Source: Cytobacillus suaedae (GTDB lineage: Bacteria > Bacillota > Bacilli > Bacillales > Bacillaceae_L). From it: a stretch of DNA of 64,000 nt. Each line of letters starts with the position of its first letter. The first letter of the stretch is position 1. The notes under the pieces are model-generated. The model had not been told where the DNA came from. It did not search any database and saw only the letters and a list, made by a program, of their open reading frames with translations. The position numbers and the translations under genes are program-made. The DNA is taken from positions 3,497,001 through 3,561,000 of the forward strand of contig CP063163.1 of the NCBI GenBank assembly GCA_014960805.1, read 5' to 3'. Positions 46,336-55,474 of this stretch are shown here, one piece after another.

Positions 46336-46836
46336 TTACATAGCTGCTTTTACTGCTTCGATTGCAGCTTCATAATTAGGGTGATTTGTTGCTTCACTTA
46401 CATACTCTACATGTGTAACTTTGTCATTGCTATCCACAACAAAAACTGCACGAGCTAATAAGCGTAATTCTTTAATATGTACACCATATGCTTCACCAAA
46501 AGATAGATCACGGTGGTCAGATACTGTTTGAACATTTTCAATTCCGTTTGCTCCGCACCAACGTTTTTGAGCAAAAGGTAAATCTACACTCACTGTTAGT
46601 ACCTTAACATTTCCAAGGCTTGTAGTCTCTTCGTTAAAGCGACGTGTTTGAGCATCACAAACACCTGTATCAATTGAAGGTACAACGCTAATTAAACGTA
46701 CAGAACCTTTTGAATCAGCTAACGTAACTGGCGATAGATCATTAGCTAGTACAGTAAAGTCTGGTGCTGTATCTCCAACCTTCACTTCATTTCCTAATAA
46801 TGTTACTGGATTATTTTTAAAAGTTATATTTGCCAT
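46336..46836 (-). CDS. tpx: thiol peroxidase (atypical 2-Cys peroxiredoxin)
   Basis: 166 residues. Peroxidatic Cys in [18 protein letters not shown] (about residue 60), resolving Cys in [11 protein letters not shown] (about 94), and the Thr/Arg of the peroxiredoxin pocket. Reduces hydrogen and alkyl peroxides with thioredoxin. Ribosome site TAGGAGGAACT. Monocistronic, between the YtxK gene and the ytfJ cluster as in B. subtilis. Confidence 0.97.
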   Translation of the reverse strand: MANITFKNNPVTLLGNEVKVGDTAPDFTVLANDLSPVTLADSKGSVRLISVVPSIDTGVCDAQTRRFNEETTSLGNVKVLTVSVDLPFAQKRWCGANGIENVQTVSDHRDLSFGEAYGVHIKELRLLARAVFVVDSNDKVTHVEYVSEATNHPNYEAAIEAVKAAM

Positions 46837-46942
46837 TATAGTTCCTCCTACTTATTATGATATGTACAGTGTAAATCATAGCTTTATCAATGATTTATTG
46901 CAATTATAAAGTACCAAAAAACAGTAATTTTAAAGAGAAATA

Positions 46943-46981
46943 GCAAAAAAATAAGTTAACTGCCCAAGTAGACAGTTAACT
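46943..46981 (-). terminator. terminator of the sppA-yteJ-ytfI-ytfJ cluster
   Basis: Perfect 9-bp stem AGTTAACTG / CAGTTAACT followed by TATTTTTTT on the minus strand. Confidence 0.8.
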
Positions 46982-46987
46982 AATTTA

Positions 46988-47461
46988 TTAAATGTCAAAA
47001 TCCTGTTTTGAAACTTGTTGTTGCCCACCTTGGTTTGATTGGTTGTTTTGTTGTCCTTGATTATTCTTTTTAAACATTTGTTGAATCTTATCTACTGCCT
47101 GTGGTGCTAGTTCAAGGATTTTTTCATATAAATGAGTACTCTCATCTAAATGTAGGAGTTTTACTCCTGATGCATTCACAATTAGGAATGCGATTGGAGT
47201 AATGGATACCCCACCACCACTTCCTCCACCAAACGGAAGCTTGGACCCACCACTTTGTTGTTGATCACCTTTGTTTTCTTGCTGTCCTGCTTGGAATTCA
47301 CTACCACCTGCTGCAAAGCCAAACCCAACCTTTGAAACTGTAAGAATAACACTTCCATCTGGAGTTTCAACTGGATCGCCTATGATTGTATTTACATCAA
47401 TCATTTGTTTAAGATTTTCCATTGCTGTGGTCATTAATCCTTGAATAGGATGTTCGGACAT
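46988..47461 (-). CDS. ytfJ: YtfJ, GerW-family sporulation protein
   Basis: 157 residues. Core domain begins EHPIQGLMTTAMENLKQMIDVNTIIGDPVETPDGSVILTVSKVGFGFAAGGSEF and ends with a hydrophobic strand (VSITPIAFLIVNASGVKLLHLD). A Gly-rich linker (FGGGSGGG) interrupts it, and the tail is Gln/Asn-rich. This is the GerW/YtfJ family, made in the forespore and linked to germination. Downstream of ytfI with a 17-base gap, so probably cotranscribed. Confidence 0.92.
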   Translation of the reverse strand: MSEHPIQGLMTTAMENLKQMIDVNTIIGDPVETPDGSVILTVSKVGFGFAAGGSEFQAGQQENKGDQQQSGGSKLPFGGGSGGGVSITPIAFLIVNASGVKLLHLDESTHLYEKILELAPQAVDKIQQMFKKNNQGQQNNQSNQGGQQQVSKQDFDI

Positions 47462-47478
47462 TCTTACTACCTCCTATA

Positions 47479-48174
47479 TTAAACTGATTTGTTTTGGTTA
47501 CCTGATAACATGGATAGTGGCTTTGTTTTAAACTTTGGTAATCCACCTTTCCAATATTTGACCAGTCTAATTCCTGCTAATATAGCATGCCCTATCCTAA
47601 AATGAAAAATACATGATAATTTCGTTTCAGAAATTGGAATTTGAAAGGATGGTGTGATTGAAATGGTTGGATGTACCATCAATTTCATATATTGACTTAA
47701 TACTCCTATTAGTGTGCCTTTTAGGGACCATCCTAATCCAACAATTACTCCAGTTTGAGCAGCATCACCTATTCCAAGAGTTGTGTGCCAATTAAATTTG
47801 GTTATGTGTACGTGACTTAAGAATTGGCGAACAATTTTATGTATATGTACAACATGTTGTACAATCTTTGCTGTATCTTCAATACCTCGAAGGATATCTC
47901 TAGGAGTAAATTTACTTTTCCCCTTATTACTTTTGTCTGTCTGTTCACCGGCAACCTCTTCGTGCTTAAGAACAATACCTGGGGATTCTTTGTCTATTTT
48001 AATAAAAGGAACTTTAATGGTATAACGGATTATTCCGGACCAAGCGAATAGTTTAATAATGATATGGTCATCATCTCCCGCATGGTGAAGGTCAATAATC
48101 ACTTTTAGTTTAGTAATTGAAACAATAATTAATAAAAATACTAGTATGCCAACGATTGTTAGTAGCCAATTCAC
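47479..48174 (-). CDS. ytfI: YtfI, DUF2953 membrane-anchored protein
   Basis: 231 residues with one N-terminal membrane helix (MNWLLTIVGILVFLLIIVSITKL) and a beta-rich soluble domain. Amphipathic helices follow (ILRGIEDTAKIVQHVVHIHKIVRQFLSHVHI), with a C-terminal hydrophobic patch. It matches DUF2953/YtfI, which always accompanies ytfJ in Bacillus and is therefore thought to work with it in sporulation. GTG start about 12 bases after AAGGGTGGTG. Mechanism unknown. Confidence 0.87.
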   Translation of the reverse strand: MNWLLTIVGILVFLLIIVSITKLKVIIDLHHAGDDDHIIIKLFAWSGIIRYTIKVPFIKIDKESPGIVLKHEEVAGEQTDKSNKGKSKFTPRDILRGIEDTAKIVQHVVHIHKIVRQFLSHVHITKFNWHTTLGIGDAAQTGVIVGLGWSLKGTLIGVLSQYMKLMVHPTISITPSFQIPISETKLSCIFHFRIGHAILAGIRLVKYWKGGLPKFKTKPLSMLSGNQNKSV

Positions 48175-48264
48175 GTAGAGTACACCACCCTTCCCTCAAT
48201 CTTTCAGTATCACCTTGTACAAAAAAAATAAACCTACTAAATGTAGTAGGTTTAAATTAAACGA

Positions 48265-48765
48265 TTATTTTTCATGTATAACTGTTGTATCTGCAAATAT
48301 ATCGTGAAGACCCTGTTTTTTTGGTAAAAAGGCCACTAAAATGTATCCAATAAATAAAAACTTAGATATAAACTTCCCGATAAACTCTCTAAAAAAGACA
48401 GTGGACCACTTGATTTTCTCACCATGAAGCTCGATTACTTTTAGTCCAAATATCATTTTGCCTAAGGTTTGGCTAAAGAACTTTGTCATAAGCACAAAAT
48501 ACAAGTAAAATGTGATGGCCGTTGCAATTGAGCTTACTGCAAACATATTTGAATCTGATAAAGGAAAATCAAAATAACGTAACACAGGATAGATTATAAT
48601 ACGATTAATACTTCCAATCACAATTAAATCCACTAGGTAAGCCCAAAACCTCATCCAAAATCCGGCATAAGGTACTGCAGAATTAGTTAACAACGTATTG
48701 GAGTTGTGTTGTTTGTTTACTTCATTTATTTTTTCATCATCTGATTGTACTATTGTATGATCCAT
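48265..48765 (-). CDS. yteJ: YteJ-like RDD-family membrane protein
   Basis: 166 residues. RDD domain with the Arg in FWMRFWAYLVDLIVIGSINRI, three to four membrane helices, and SQTLGKMIFGLKVIELHGEKI. RDD proteins are associated with transport of small osmolytes or with neighbouring proteases; B. subtilis YteJ sits beside SppA and together they affect lantibiotic resistance. Only 12 bases separate it from the sppA stop, so the two are one operon. Confidence 0.88.
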   Translation of the reverse strand: MDHTIVQSDDEKINEVNKQHNSNTLLTNSAVPYAGFWMRFWAYLVDLIVIGSINRIIIYPVLRYFDFPLSDSNMFAVSSIATAITFYLYFVLMTKFFSQTLGKMIFGLKVIELHGEKIKWSTVFFREFIGKFISKFLFIGYILVAFLPKKQGLHDIFADTTVIHEK

Positions 48766-48777
48766 CTTCCACTCCCC

Positions 48778-49791
48778 CTATTCAGCATATAAGTACATTA
48801 AACGTGGTGAGTTTGGCTGTGACAATATCTTCATTAACCCTGCCATTTCAAAGTCATCACTAAAGATTCTTGTTGCACCCATAGAAAAGATAGAACCAAA
48901 TCCGTAATTACTTTCATATTCAACTACTCTTATATTCCCTAGATTATGATCTTTCTTCATGGCCTCAACGGCATCCTCAAAATAGCCAAGTTCATCTACT
49001 AAGTTTAGTTCTTTAGCCTGTCTACCATCATAAATGCGACCGTCTGCCACTTTCTTAACCTGAGATTCAGATAGATTACGACCTTTTGAAATAACCTCAA
49101 CAAACCCCGAATACGCATTGTCAACTAAGGATTGCAAGATTTGGCGTTCTTCTTCGGTCATATCACGAGTTGGTGACATGATGTCTTTATATGGCCCACT
49201 CTTTATCGTTTGGAACTCTACCCCATATTTTTCGGCTAGTCCACCATAATTAATCCCTTGCATGATTACTCCAAGTGAACCAGTAAGAGTATCTGGAACA
49301 GCATAAATTTTATCTGCGGGAGCAGAAATATAATACCCTCCTGAAGCTGCCATTGTTCCCATCGACACATACACAGGCTTCTTTGTTTTTTCTTTGAACT
49401 CTACAAGCTTATCATGTATTTGTGCGCTTTCTACAACCCCTCCACCGGGTGAATTGACACGAACCACAATTCCTTTAACGGTGTGATCTTCCGTTGCAGA
49501 CTTAATCATATCTAAAAGAGCATGATGATTATATCCAGCTGTATCAAATATAGAAGGGACGGTCTGACCCGTGTCTTGAATAACTCCATTTATATTTAAC
49601 ACTAAGATTTTATTTGTGCCGCTTCCTTCAATCAAAACATTTTCAATAAATTCATCTTCAGTTGCTGCAAGGAAATTTTCAGACCAACCACCAAAATCCT
49701 TAAATGCAACTGCAGTAGCAAAATTAATTATAACTGAAAAAATAAATAATCCTGCTGCAATCCCTAAAGCTGCCCAACGTTTGCCATTCAT
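48778..49791 (-). CDS. sppA: signal peptide peptidase SppA
   Basis: 337 residues (B. subtilis SppA 335) from the ATG at 49791, which follows TTAGGAGGAG; the ORF extends further upstream without a site. N-terminal membrane anchor (WAALGIAAGLFIFSVIINFATAVAF). The ClpP-like serine protease core has the nucleophile Ser in MGTMAASGGYYIS and the general-base Lys in IKSGPYKDIMSPTRDM. It degrades cleaved signal peptides in the membrane. Operon with yteJ. Confidence 0.94.
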   Translation of the reverse strand: MNGKRWAALGIAAGLFIFSVIINFATAVAFKDFGGWSENFLAATEDEFIENVLIEGSGTNKILVLNINGVIQDTGQTVPSIFDTAGYNHHALLDMIKSATEDHTVKGIVVRVNSPGGGVVESAQIHDKLVEFKEKTKKPVYVSMGTMAASGGYYISAPADKIYAVPDTLTGSLGVIMQGINYGGLAEKYGVEFQTIKSGPYKDIMSPTRDMTEEERQILQSLVDNAYSGFVEVISKGRNLSESQVKKVADGRIYDGRQAKELNLVDELGYFEDAVEAMKKDHNLGNIRVVEYESNYGFGSIFSMGATRIFSDDFEMAGLMKILSQPNSPRLMYLYAE

Positions 49792-49984
49792 ATGTATTAC
49801 TCCTCCTAAATAATTTGTCACATATTATTACGAACTTGATCATTAATAGTTTCAAGAAAATGGTACACTATATTCAAAAGCTGTGAATGTAACCATTTAA
49901 TACTAGCTTATTTTGGATATGAGAATCAATTAATAGTTATTGTACATCATAGTATTTAGAAAGAAAGCTTTAAGGAGGTTTATG

Positions 49985-50785
49985 ATGCCACATCGTCGAA
50001 ATATTTATTTTTTCTATAAAAAAGAACCTGAAATAATGAATGAAATTAAACCACTATTCGAGATGGCTGAAAGATATAATTTTACCATTGTTAATGATCA
50101 CACCATTGCAAATATTATAGTTAGTATTGGCGGGGACGGAACTTTTCTTCAAGCTGTACGTCAAACAAATTTCCGGGACGACTGCTTATACGCAGGTATT
50201 TCCACATCTGGTTCATTAAGTATGTACTGCGACTTTCACCTTCGAGATATAGAAAAAATGATTGAGGCAATGAATCTCGAACAAATCGAAGTTAGACGCT
50301 ATCCAACAATTGAAGTTCAAGTGGACAATACCGCTTCTTTTTATTGTTTAAACGAATGCTCTATTCGTTCACCCATTATTAAAACGTTTGTGATAGATGT
50401 ATATATTGATGATTTACATTTTGAAACCTTTAGAGGAGACGGAATGCTTGTAGCTACTCCTACTGGAAGTACCGCTTATAATAAGTCAGTAAACGGAGCA
50501 GTAGTTGATCCACTGTTACCATGTTTGCAAATTAGTGAACTAGCTTCTTTAAATACGAGCCAATATCGTACGTTAGGTTCCTCATTTATCCTTAGCGGTT
50601 CTAGAAAGTTAAAACTTCGAGTGGTCCAAGACGGAAATGATTTTCCAATCATCGGCATGGATAATGAGGCGGTCAGCATTCGCCATGTAGATCAAATTGA
50701 TGTAAGTCTTAGCGACAAAGTTATTAAGATGGTTAAGTTAAAAGATAATTCATTCTGGGAAAAAGTGAAAAGGATCTTTTTGTAA
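49985..50785 (+). CDS. nadK: NAD kinase (NadK2/PpnKB type)
   Basis: 266 residues. ATP/NAD motif SIGGDGTFLQAV (GGDG) near residue 50, NE/D-rich site CLNECSIRS, and the Gly-rich TPTGSTAYNKSVNGAVVDP. Phosphorylates NAD to NADP. It resembles the second B. subtilis NAD kinase (YtdI). An ORF continues 15 codons upstream, but TAAGGAGG directly precedes the tandem ATGs at 49982/49985, so I use the better-spaced second one. Plus strand, alone between sppA and ytcI. Confidence 0.94.
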   Translation: MPHRRNIYFFYKKEPEIMNEIKPLFEMAERYNFTIVNDHTIANIIVSIGGDGTFLQAVRQTNFRDDCLYAGISTSGSLSMYCDFHLRDIEKMIEAMNLEQIEVRRYPTIEVQVDNTASFYCLNECSIRSPIIKTFVIDVYIDDLHFETFRGDGMLVATPTGSTAYNKSVNGAVVDPLLPCLQISELASLNTSQYRTLGSSFILSGSRKLKLRVVQDGNDFPIIGMDNEAVSIRHVDQIDVSLSDKVIKMVKLKDNSFWEKVKRIFL

Positions 50786-50795
50786 TAGCCACACC

Positions 50796-50834
50796 AAAAC
50801 AGACAGCCAAAAATATCATGGCTGTCTGTTTTTT
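50796..50834. terminator. bidirectional terminator of nadK and ytcI
   Basis: Perfect 12-bp stem AAACAGACAGCC / GGCTGTCTGTTT with TTT following. Confidence 0.9.
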
Positions 50835-50839
50835 ATACA

Positions 50840-52423
50840 TTAAGCTTGTTGTGCTAATTCCTTTTGTCTTAGTTCTATCCTACGAATTTTACCAGATGTT
50901 GTTTTAGGTAATTCATCAATAAATTCTATTTTTCTTGGGTATTTGTATGGCGCAGTTAGTTCCTTAACATGATCCTGTAAGGTCTTAATTATATCCGCTT
51001 GCGAATTACTATCCACACCATCTCTTAGAACTATGTAGGCTTTGACAATATTCCCGCGAATTTCATCTGGACTTGCTACCACAGCACATTCTTTTACAAA
51101 TGGATGCTTTACAAGTGCATCTTCTACTTCAAAGGGACCAATCGTATACCCAGAGCTTATTATAATATCATCTCCACGCCCTTCAAACCAAAAATAGCCA
51201 TCTTCATCCTTTTTGGCCTTGTCACCTGTCAAATAATAATCCCCGCGGAATTGCTTTGAAGTTCTTTCTGGATCTTTATAATAGTGCTTAAATAGAGCTG
51301 GTGTCTCTATATGGACGGCAATATCTCCAACCTCACCAACCTTGCAAGGGTTTCCTTCCTCATCAATTATTTCCACACGATTTCCTGGAGTCGGTTTACC
51401 CATTGAACCTGGTTTAATTTGCATCCCTTTTAATACCCCAACAAGAAGTGTATTTTCAGTTTGTCCGTAGCCATCCCGTACCTCAATATTAAAGATACGC
51501 TTAAATGTATCAATTACCTCTCTATTCAAAGGCTCGCCCGCAGAAACAGCACTATGAAGGGCTGGTAAAGAGTACTCATCTAGATTATCCACCTTTGCCA
51601 TAATTCTATATTCTGTTGGAGTACAACAAAGAACATTTACAGAGTAATCACTTAATAACTGTAGATATTTCTTTGGGTTAAATTTCCCGTTATAAACAAA
51701 CCCGGTTGCACCTGTACATAACGTAGATACAAATGGACTCCATATCCATTTTTGCCATCCAGGTCCTGCCGTTGCCCAGACTGTATCATTTTCGGTGCAG
51801 CTTAACCATGTAGCTGCTGCTGTTTGTAAGTGAGCGAAGGCCCACCCATGTGTATGTACGACACCTTTTGGGTTTCCTGTAGTTCCGGAAGTGTAAGATA
51901 AGAATGCCATATCATCTCTCTTTGTATCTGCAGTTTGCATTGAGGGGCTTGCCCCGTCCATTAATTTATCTAAAAATAACCACTCTTTTTTCTCTTCTCC
52001 TACTACAAACCGGAAAATATTATTTATCTCAATAACATTTTCAAATTGATCAACATATGGGTAGTAACTTATTACACCTTTTACCTCACCATGTGTAATA
52101 CGGTACTGTAGATCTTTCTCTTTTAACATTTCTGAACTTGGTATTACAATTAAACCTGCTTTTAATGCTCCTAAGTAAACAATATAGGCTTCAATCAGCC
52201 TTGGAACAATTACAAGAACCTTATCTCCTCTTTTTAAACCTTGGGAAAGTAAAACGTTCCCAACTTTATTTGCACTTCTTATTAATTCAGCATATGTAAT
52301 TTGACGCTTTTCTCCACTTTCATCTTCCCACTTAAGAGCAATCTTTTCAGGATTTTGAGTAAATTTTTCAACCTCATTTACTAAATTGTAACTTTCAGGT
52401 GCTATTAGATTTTCTCTTTTCAC
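50840..52423 (-). CDS. ytcI: YtcI-like AMP-dependent acyl/acetyl-CoA synthetase
   Basis: 527 residues of the ANL adenylate-forming family. P-loop-like A3 motif SYTSGTTGNPKGVVHTH, A5 DGYGQTEN, A7 YYLTGDKAKKDEDGYFWFEGRGDDII, and the C-terminal catalytic Lys in PKTTSGKIRR. It activates a carboxylic acid as acyl-AMP, then acyl-CoA. The acid is not certain (acetate, propionate or medium chain are options); B. subtilis YtcI is the closest family. GTG start after GAGGGGGAAA. Confidence 0.9.
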   Translation of the reverse strand: MKRENLIAPESYNLVNEVEKFTQNPEKIALKWEDESGEKRQITYAELIRSANKVGNVLLSQGLKRGDKVLVIVPRLIEAYIVYLGALKAGLIVIPSSEMLKEKDLQYRITHGEVKGVISYYPYVDQFENVIEINNIFRFVVGEEKKEWLFLDKLMDGASPSMQTADTKRDDMAFLSYTSGTTGNPKGVVHTHGWAFAHLQTAAATWLSCTENDTVWATAGPGWQKWIWSPFVSTLCTGATGFVYNGKFNPKKYLQLLSDYSVNVLCCTPTEYRIMAKVDNLDEYSLPALHSAVSAGEPLNREVIDTFKRIFNIEVRDGYGQTENTLLVGVLKGMQIKPGSMGKPTPGNRVEIIDEEGNPCKVGEVGDIAVHIETPALFKHYYKDPERTSKQFRGDYYLTGDKAKKDEDGYFWFEGRGDDIIISSGYTIGPFEVEDALVKHPFVKECAVVASPDEIRGNIVKAYIVLRDGVDSNSQADIIKTLQDHVKELTAPYKYPRKIEFIDELPKTTSGKIRRIELRQKELAQQA

Positions 52424-52524
52424 TTAATTTCCCCCTCGCTCTTTTTAAGTACAATTCAAATTATACTAAATTATCCAACAGTTTTGAATAGTATTTTACT
52501 ATAATTTACAAAAGTAGAGCAATA

Positions 52525-52556
52525 CATAAAGAGGACGAGCTATTAAGCCCGTCCTC
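52525..52556 (-). terminator. terminator of the SASP gene
   Basis: GC-rich stem GAGGACG / CGTCCTC with extra inner pairing and TTTAT after it on the minus strand. Confidence 0.75.
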
Positions 52557-52579
52557 GTAGCCATTTTATATAATTTTAG

Positions 52580-52783
52580 TTACGCGCGAGTACCACTCAT
52601 TTGTGATTGAGCTAATGATACAAGACGTTTAGTGATTTCACCACCAACAGAACCGTTAGCACGTGAAGTAGTATCTGCACCAAGATTTACTCCAAACTCT
52701 TGAGCGATCTCATATTTCATTTGGTCGATAGCTTGCTGAGCACCAGAAACTAATAATTGGTTTGAGCTGTTGTTGTTTGCCAT
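52580..52783 (-). CDS. sspA: alpha/beta-type small acid-soluble spore protein
   Basis: 67 residues. Carries both SASP signatures: the GPR germination-protease site in [32 protein letters not shown] and the Asn/Gln-rich N terminus. It coats forespore DNA and protects it from UV. Excellent ribosome site AAGGAGGTGAAAGC and a sigma-G-like promoter upstream. The symbol follows B. subtilis position next to thiI; which alpha/beta paralog it is cannot be fixed. Confidence 0.95.
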   Translation of the reverse strand: MANNNSSNQLLVSGAQQAIDQMKYEIAQEFGVNLGADTTSRANGSVGGEITKRLVSLAQSQMSGTRA

Positions 52784-52806
52784 ATGCTTTCACCTCCTTG
52801 TGAGTA

Positions 52807-52837
52807 TATATTGTGTAAAAACACATATCATCATTCA
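52807..52837 (-). promoter_or_regulatory. candidate sigma-G promoter of the SASP gene
   Basis: Minus strand TGAATG (52832-52837), 18-base spacer, CAATATA (52807-52813). This is close to the known forespore sigma-G pattern (TGAATA and CATACTA), in the right place before a SASP gene. Confidence 0.55.
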
Positions 52838-52875
52838 CAAAAAGAGTTGGTAATTGTTCACAAAATATACATCTT

Positions 52876-54087
52876 CTAGAATAAATCGTTAAATTCAGTC
52901 TGAATAGGATCTTCTCCTGCTTTAAAATCAATAATTTCGACTGACTCTATTGCTTTTTCAATTAATTGATTAAAATCAACAAAGCTTTCATAATGCTCGA
53001 CCTTTTCTACTTTTGGCTTTGTTTTTGGTGCGCTCGGTGTAAAAATAGTACAACAGTCTTCATAAGGTAGTATCGATATATCATGTGTGTTAATCTTTCG
53101 TGAAATTTCAATAATTTCCGTTTTATCCATTGAAACGAGTGGACGTATAATTGGTGTTGATGTTACCTGATTAATGGCGAACATGCTCTCAAGAGTTTGA
53201 CTCGCAACTTGCCCAAGACTTTCACCTGTAGCAATAGCTAACCCATTATTTCTTTTTCGTATTTCGTCTGTAATCTTAAGCATCATTCTTCTGGTTGAAA
53301 TAAGCGTATAATTCTCTGGAACTTGTCCCTGTATTGTTTGCTGAATATCGGTAAACGGTACAATATATAACCTGATATTGCCACCAAATTGAGCCAGTTT
53401 TCTAGATAAGTCAATCACCTTTTGTTTTGAACGTTCATTTGTATAGGGAGGACTAAAGAAATGAACTGCCTCTATATGTAATCCACGCTTCATTGCCAAG
53501 TATCCTGCAACAGGGCTATCAATCCCACCAGATAACATTAGCATTGCTTTTCCACTAGTACCTACAGGAAGACCACCAGCACCATAGATATCTTTACAAG
53601 TGATATATGTTGCTTCCTCACGTACTTCAACACGTATATTAATATCCGGATTTCTTACATCTACCTTTAAATCCTCAGTGTTGATTAGTACGTGACTTCC
53701 TATTGCGTAATTTAACTCATTTGTGTCTAATGGGAATTGTTTAAATACTCGTTTGACGCTCACCTTAAACGTTTTACCACGATAACCAACATCCTCTACA
53801 GCTGCAAGAGCTGCTTGCTTGATTGATGATAGCTCACTTTCAATTTTCATAGCAATACTAAAGGATTGTATCCCAAATACCATTTTAAGTAACTGTGTAA
53901 TGTCTGCTACATTTTCTTCGCCATTAAGTCTTATATAAATCCGGTCTCTTGTCTTCTCAATGGTCAACTTAGGGAAATCAGCTAGTTTAAGTCTGATGTT
54001 ATAAGACAATTGGTCTATAAACTTCTTTCTATTTCTTCCTTTTGTTGAGATTTCTCCATATCGAATTAATATATGATCGTATTTCAT
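52876..54087 (-). CDS. thiI: tRNA 4-thiouridine synthase ThiI
   Basis: 403 residues (B. subtilis ThiI 401). N-terminal ferredoxin-like and THUMP domains (about 1-165), then a PP-loop ATPase with MLMLSGGIDSPVAGYLAMKRG and the catalytic Cys region in SILPYEDCCTIFTP. Like other Bacillus ThiI it lacks the rhodanese domain of E. coli. It makes s4U8 in tRNA and may serve thiamine synthesis, taking sulfur from the desulfurase encoded four bases upstream. Confidence 0.95.
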   Translation of the reverse strand: MKYDHILIRYGEISTKGRNRKKFIDQLSYNIRLKLADFPKLTIEKTRDRIYIRLNGEENVADITQLLKMVFGIQSFSIAMKIESELSSIKQAALAAVEDVGYRGKTFKVSVKRVFKQFPLDTNELNYAIGSHVLINTEDLKVDVRNPDINIRVEVREEATYITCKDIYGAGGLPVGTSGKAMLMLSGGIDSPVAGYLAMKRGLHIEAVHFFSPPYTNERSKQKVIDLSRKLAQFGGNIRLYIVPFTDIQQTIQGQVPENYTLISTRRMMLKITDEIRKRNNGLAIATGESLGQVASQTLESMFAINQVTSTPIIRPLVSMDKTEIIEISRKINTHDISILPYEDCCTIFTPSAPKTKPKVEKVEHYESFVDFNQLIEKAIESVEIIDFKAGEDPIQTEFNDLF

Positions 54088-54091
54088 TTAG

Positions 54092-55237
54092 CTACCTCAT
54101 TATCTTTTCAAGTTTTGTTAGAGAATCCCTTATAGCATTTATAACTATATCGACATCCTCTACCTTATTAAAGTGGGTCAAGCTGATTCTAATTGAACTA
54201 TTAGCTGTTTTCTCATCTTTGCCCATAGCCAGAAGTGTTTTACTAGGTGCTTGTTTTTTAGAAGAACAGGCTGACGTAGTTGAGACATATATCCCTTGTT
54301 CTTCTAACATATGGACAAACACTCCTGATTTCAAGCCATTTATTGAGAAGTTAATAATATGCGGTGCTGATCTCTCATTTGGTGTATTTATTGAAATTAA
54401 AGGGACATCCGCTGAGAGTTTATCTATAAACGACCTCTTTATTATATTCATTTTTGAAATTTTATTCTCAATATCTTCAAACGTCATTCTTAATGCTTTA
54501 GATAGAGCTACAGCACCGGCAGTATTCTCTGTTCCCGATCTATATCTATTTTCCTGATTACCACCAGAGATTAGTTGAGTCAACTCAACTCCGGAACGAA
54601 CATAAAGGATTCCTGTCCCTTTAATACCGTGGAATTTATGCCCAGAAATAGTACAGAGATCAATATTTGCAGATGGAAAATGTAATGGCACCTTACCTAC
54701 ACCTTGAACATGGTCTACATGGAACAAAACTTTAGGATAATCCCTAAGTAACTTTCCAATTTCCTCTATAGGTTGAATTGTACCAATTTCATTATTTACA
54801 TGCATGATTGACACAAGAATTGTTTCATTACGAAGTGCATTCTTAATATTTTCTATATGTATTACACCATTTTCATCTGGCTTTACGTAGGTTACTTCAA
54901 ATCCTAATCCCTCAAGCTGTTTACAAGCCTCTTCAACGGAAGGATGCTCAATGGAAGATGTGATAATATGGTTGCCGCGCCTCTTATTAAATAAGGCAAC
55001 TCCCTTTATGGCCAGATTGTTACCTTCTGAACCCCCAGACGTAAATATAATTTCAGAAGGCCTACATCCCAGAATCTTAGCTACATTTTCCCTCGCTTGT
55101 GTTAACAGTCTTTCTGCATTACTACCTAAACGATGAATGGATGATGGATTACCAAAGTACTCCTTAGAAACTTTCATAAATACGTCTAACACCTCATCAT
55201 ATGGTAAGGTGGTTGCACTATTGTCTAAATAAATCAT
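54092..55237 (-). CDS. nifZ: cysteine desulfurase (NifZ/IscS-like)
   Basis: 381 residues, PLP class V. Opens with MIYLDNSATTLPYDEV. PLP Lys is in ISGHKFHGIKGTGILY and the persulfide Cys in VSTTSACSSKKQAPSKTLLAMG. It moves sulfur from cysteine to ThiI, whose gene starts four bases after its stop; in B. subtilis the NifZ-ThiI pair is dedicated to tRNA thiolation. Symbol chosen from this pairing. Confidence 0.93.
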   Translation of the reverse strand: MIYLDNSATTLPYDEVLDVFMKVSKEYFGNPSSIHRLGSNAERLLTQARENVAKILGCRPSEIIFTSGGSEGNNLAIKGVALFNKRRGNHIITSSIEHPSVEEACKQLEGLGFEVTYVKPDENGVIHIENIKNALRNETILVSIMHVNNEIGTIQPIEEIGKLLRDYPKVLFHVDHVQGVGKVPLHFPSANIDLCTISGHKFHGIKGTGILYVRSGVELTQLISGGNQENRYRSGTENTAGAVALSKALRMTFEDIENKISKMNIIKRSFIDKLSADVPLISINTPNERSAPHIINFSINGLKSGVFVHMLEEQGIYVSTTSACSSKKQAPSKTLLAMGKDEKTANSSIRISLTHFNKVEDVDIVINAIRDSLTKLEKIMR

Positions 55238-55474
55238 AATAAAGCCTCACTTCTTCTCGGGGTCGATTATTGACTCCTGTCTTTATCATGCTTTCAATAT
55301 TACCATAATCGTTTTTTGATGAAAACAGAAGGAGTAGGATCTTAAAATTGTCTATCATTTTAAAATAAATGACAAAATTATATTAAAATTTAAACATTTT
55401 AAAATTCGGACATTATTCTATTTTGCTATGCTATTATGAAAACGTATTCACGTTTATGACAACAGGGGGACAAT

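Noticed and set aside
55300-55440. CodY box upstream of braB
   Set aside because: The region is very AT-rich and gives many partial matches; none is convincing.
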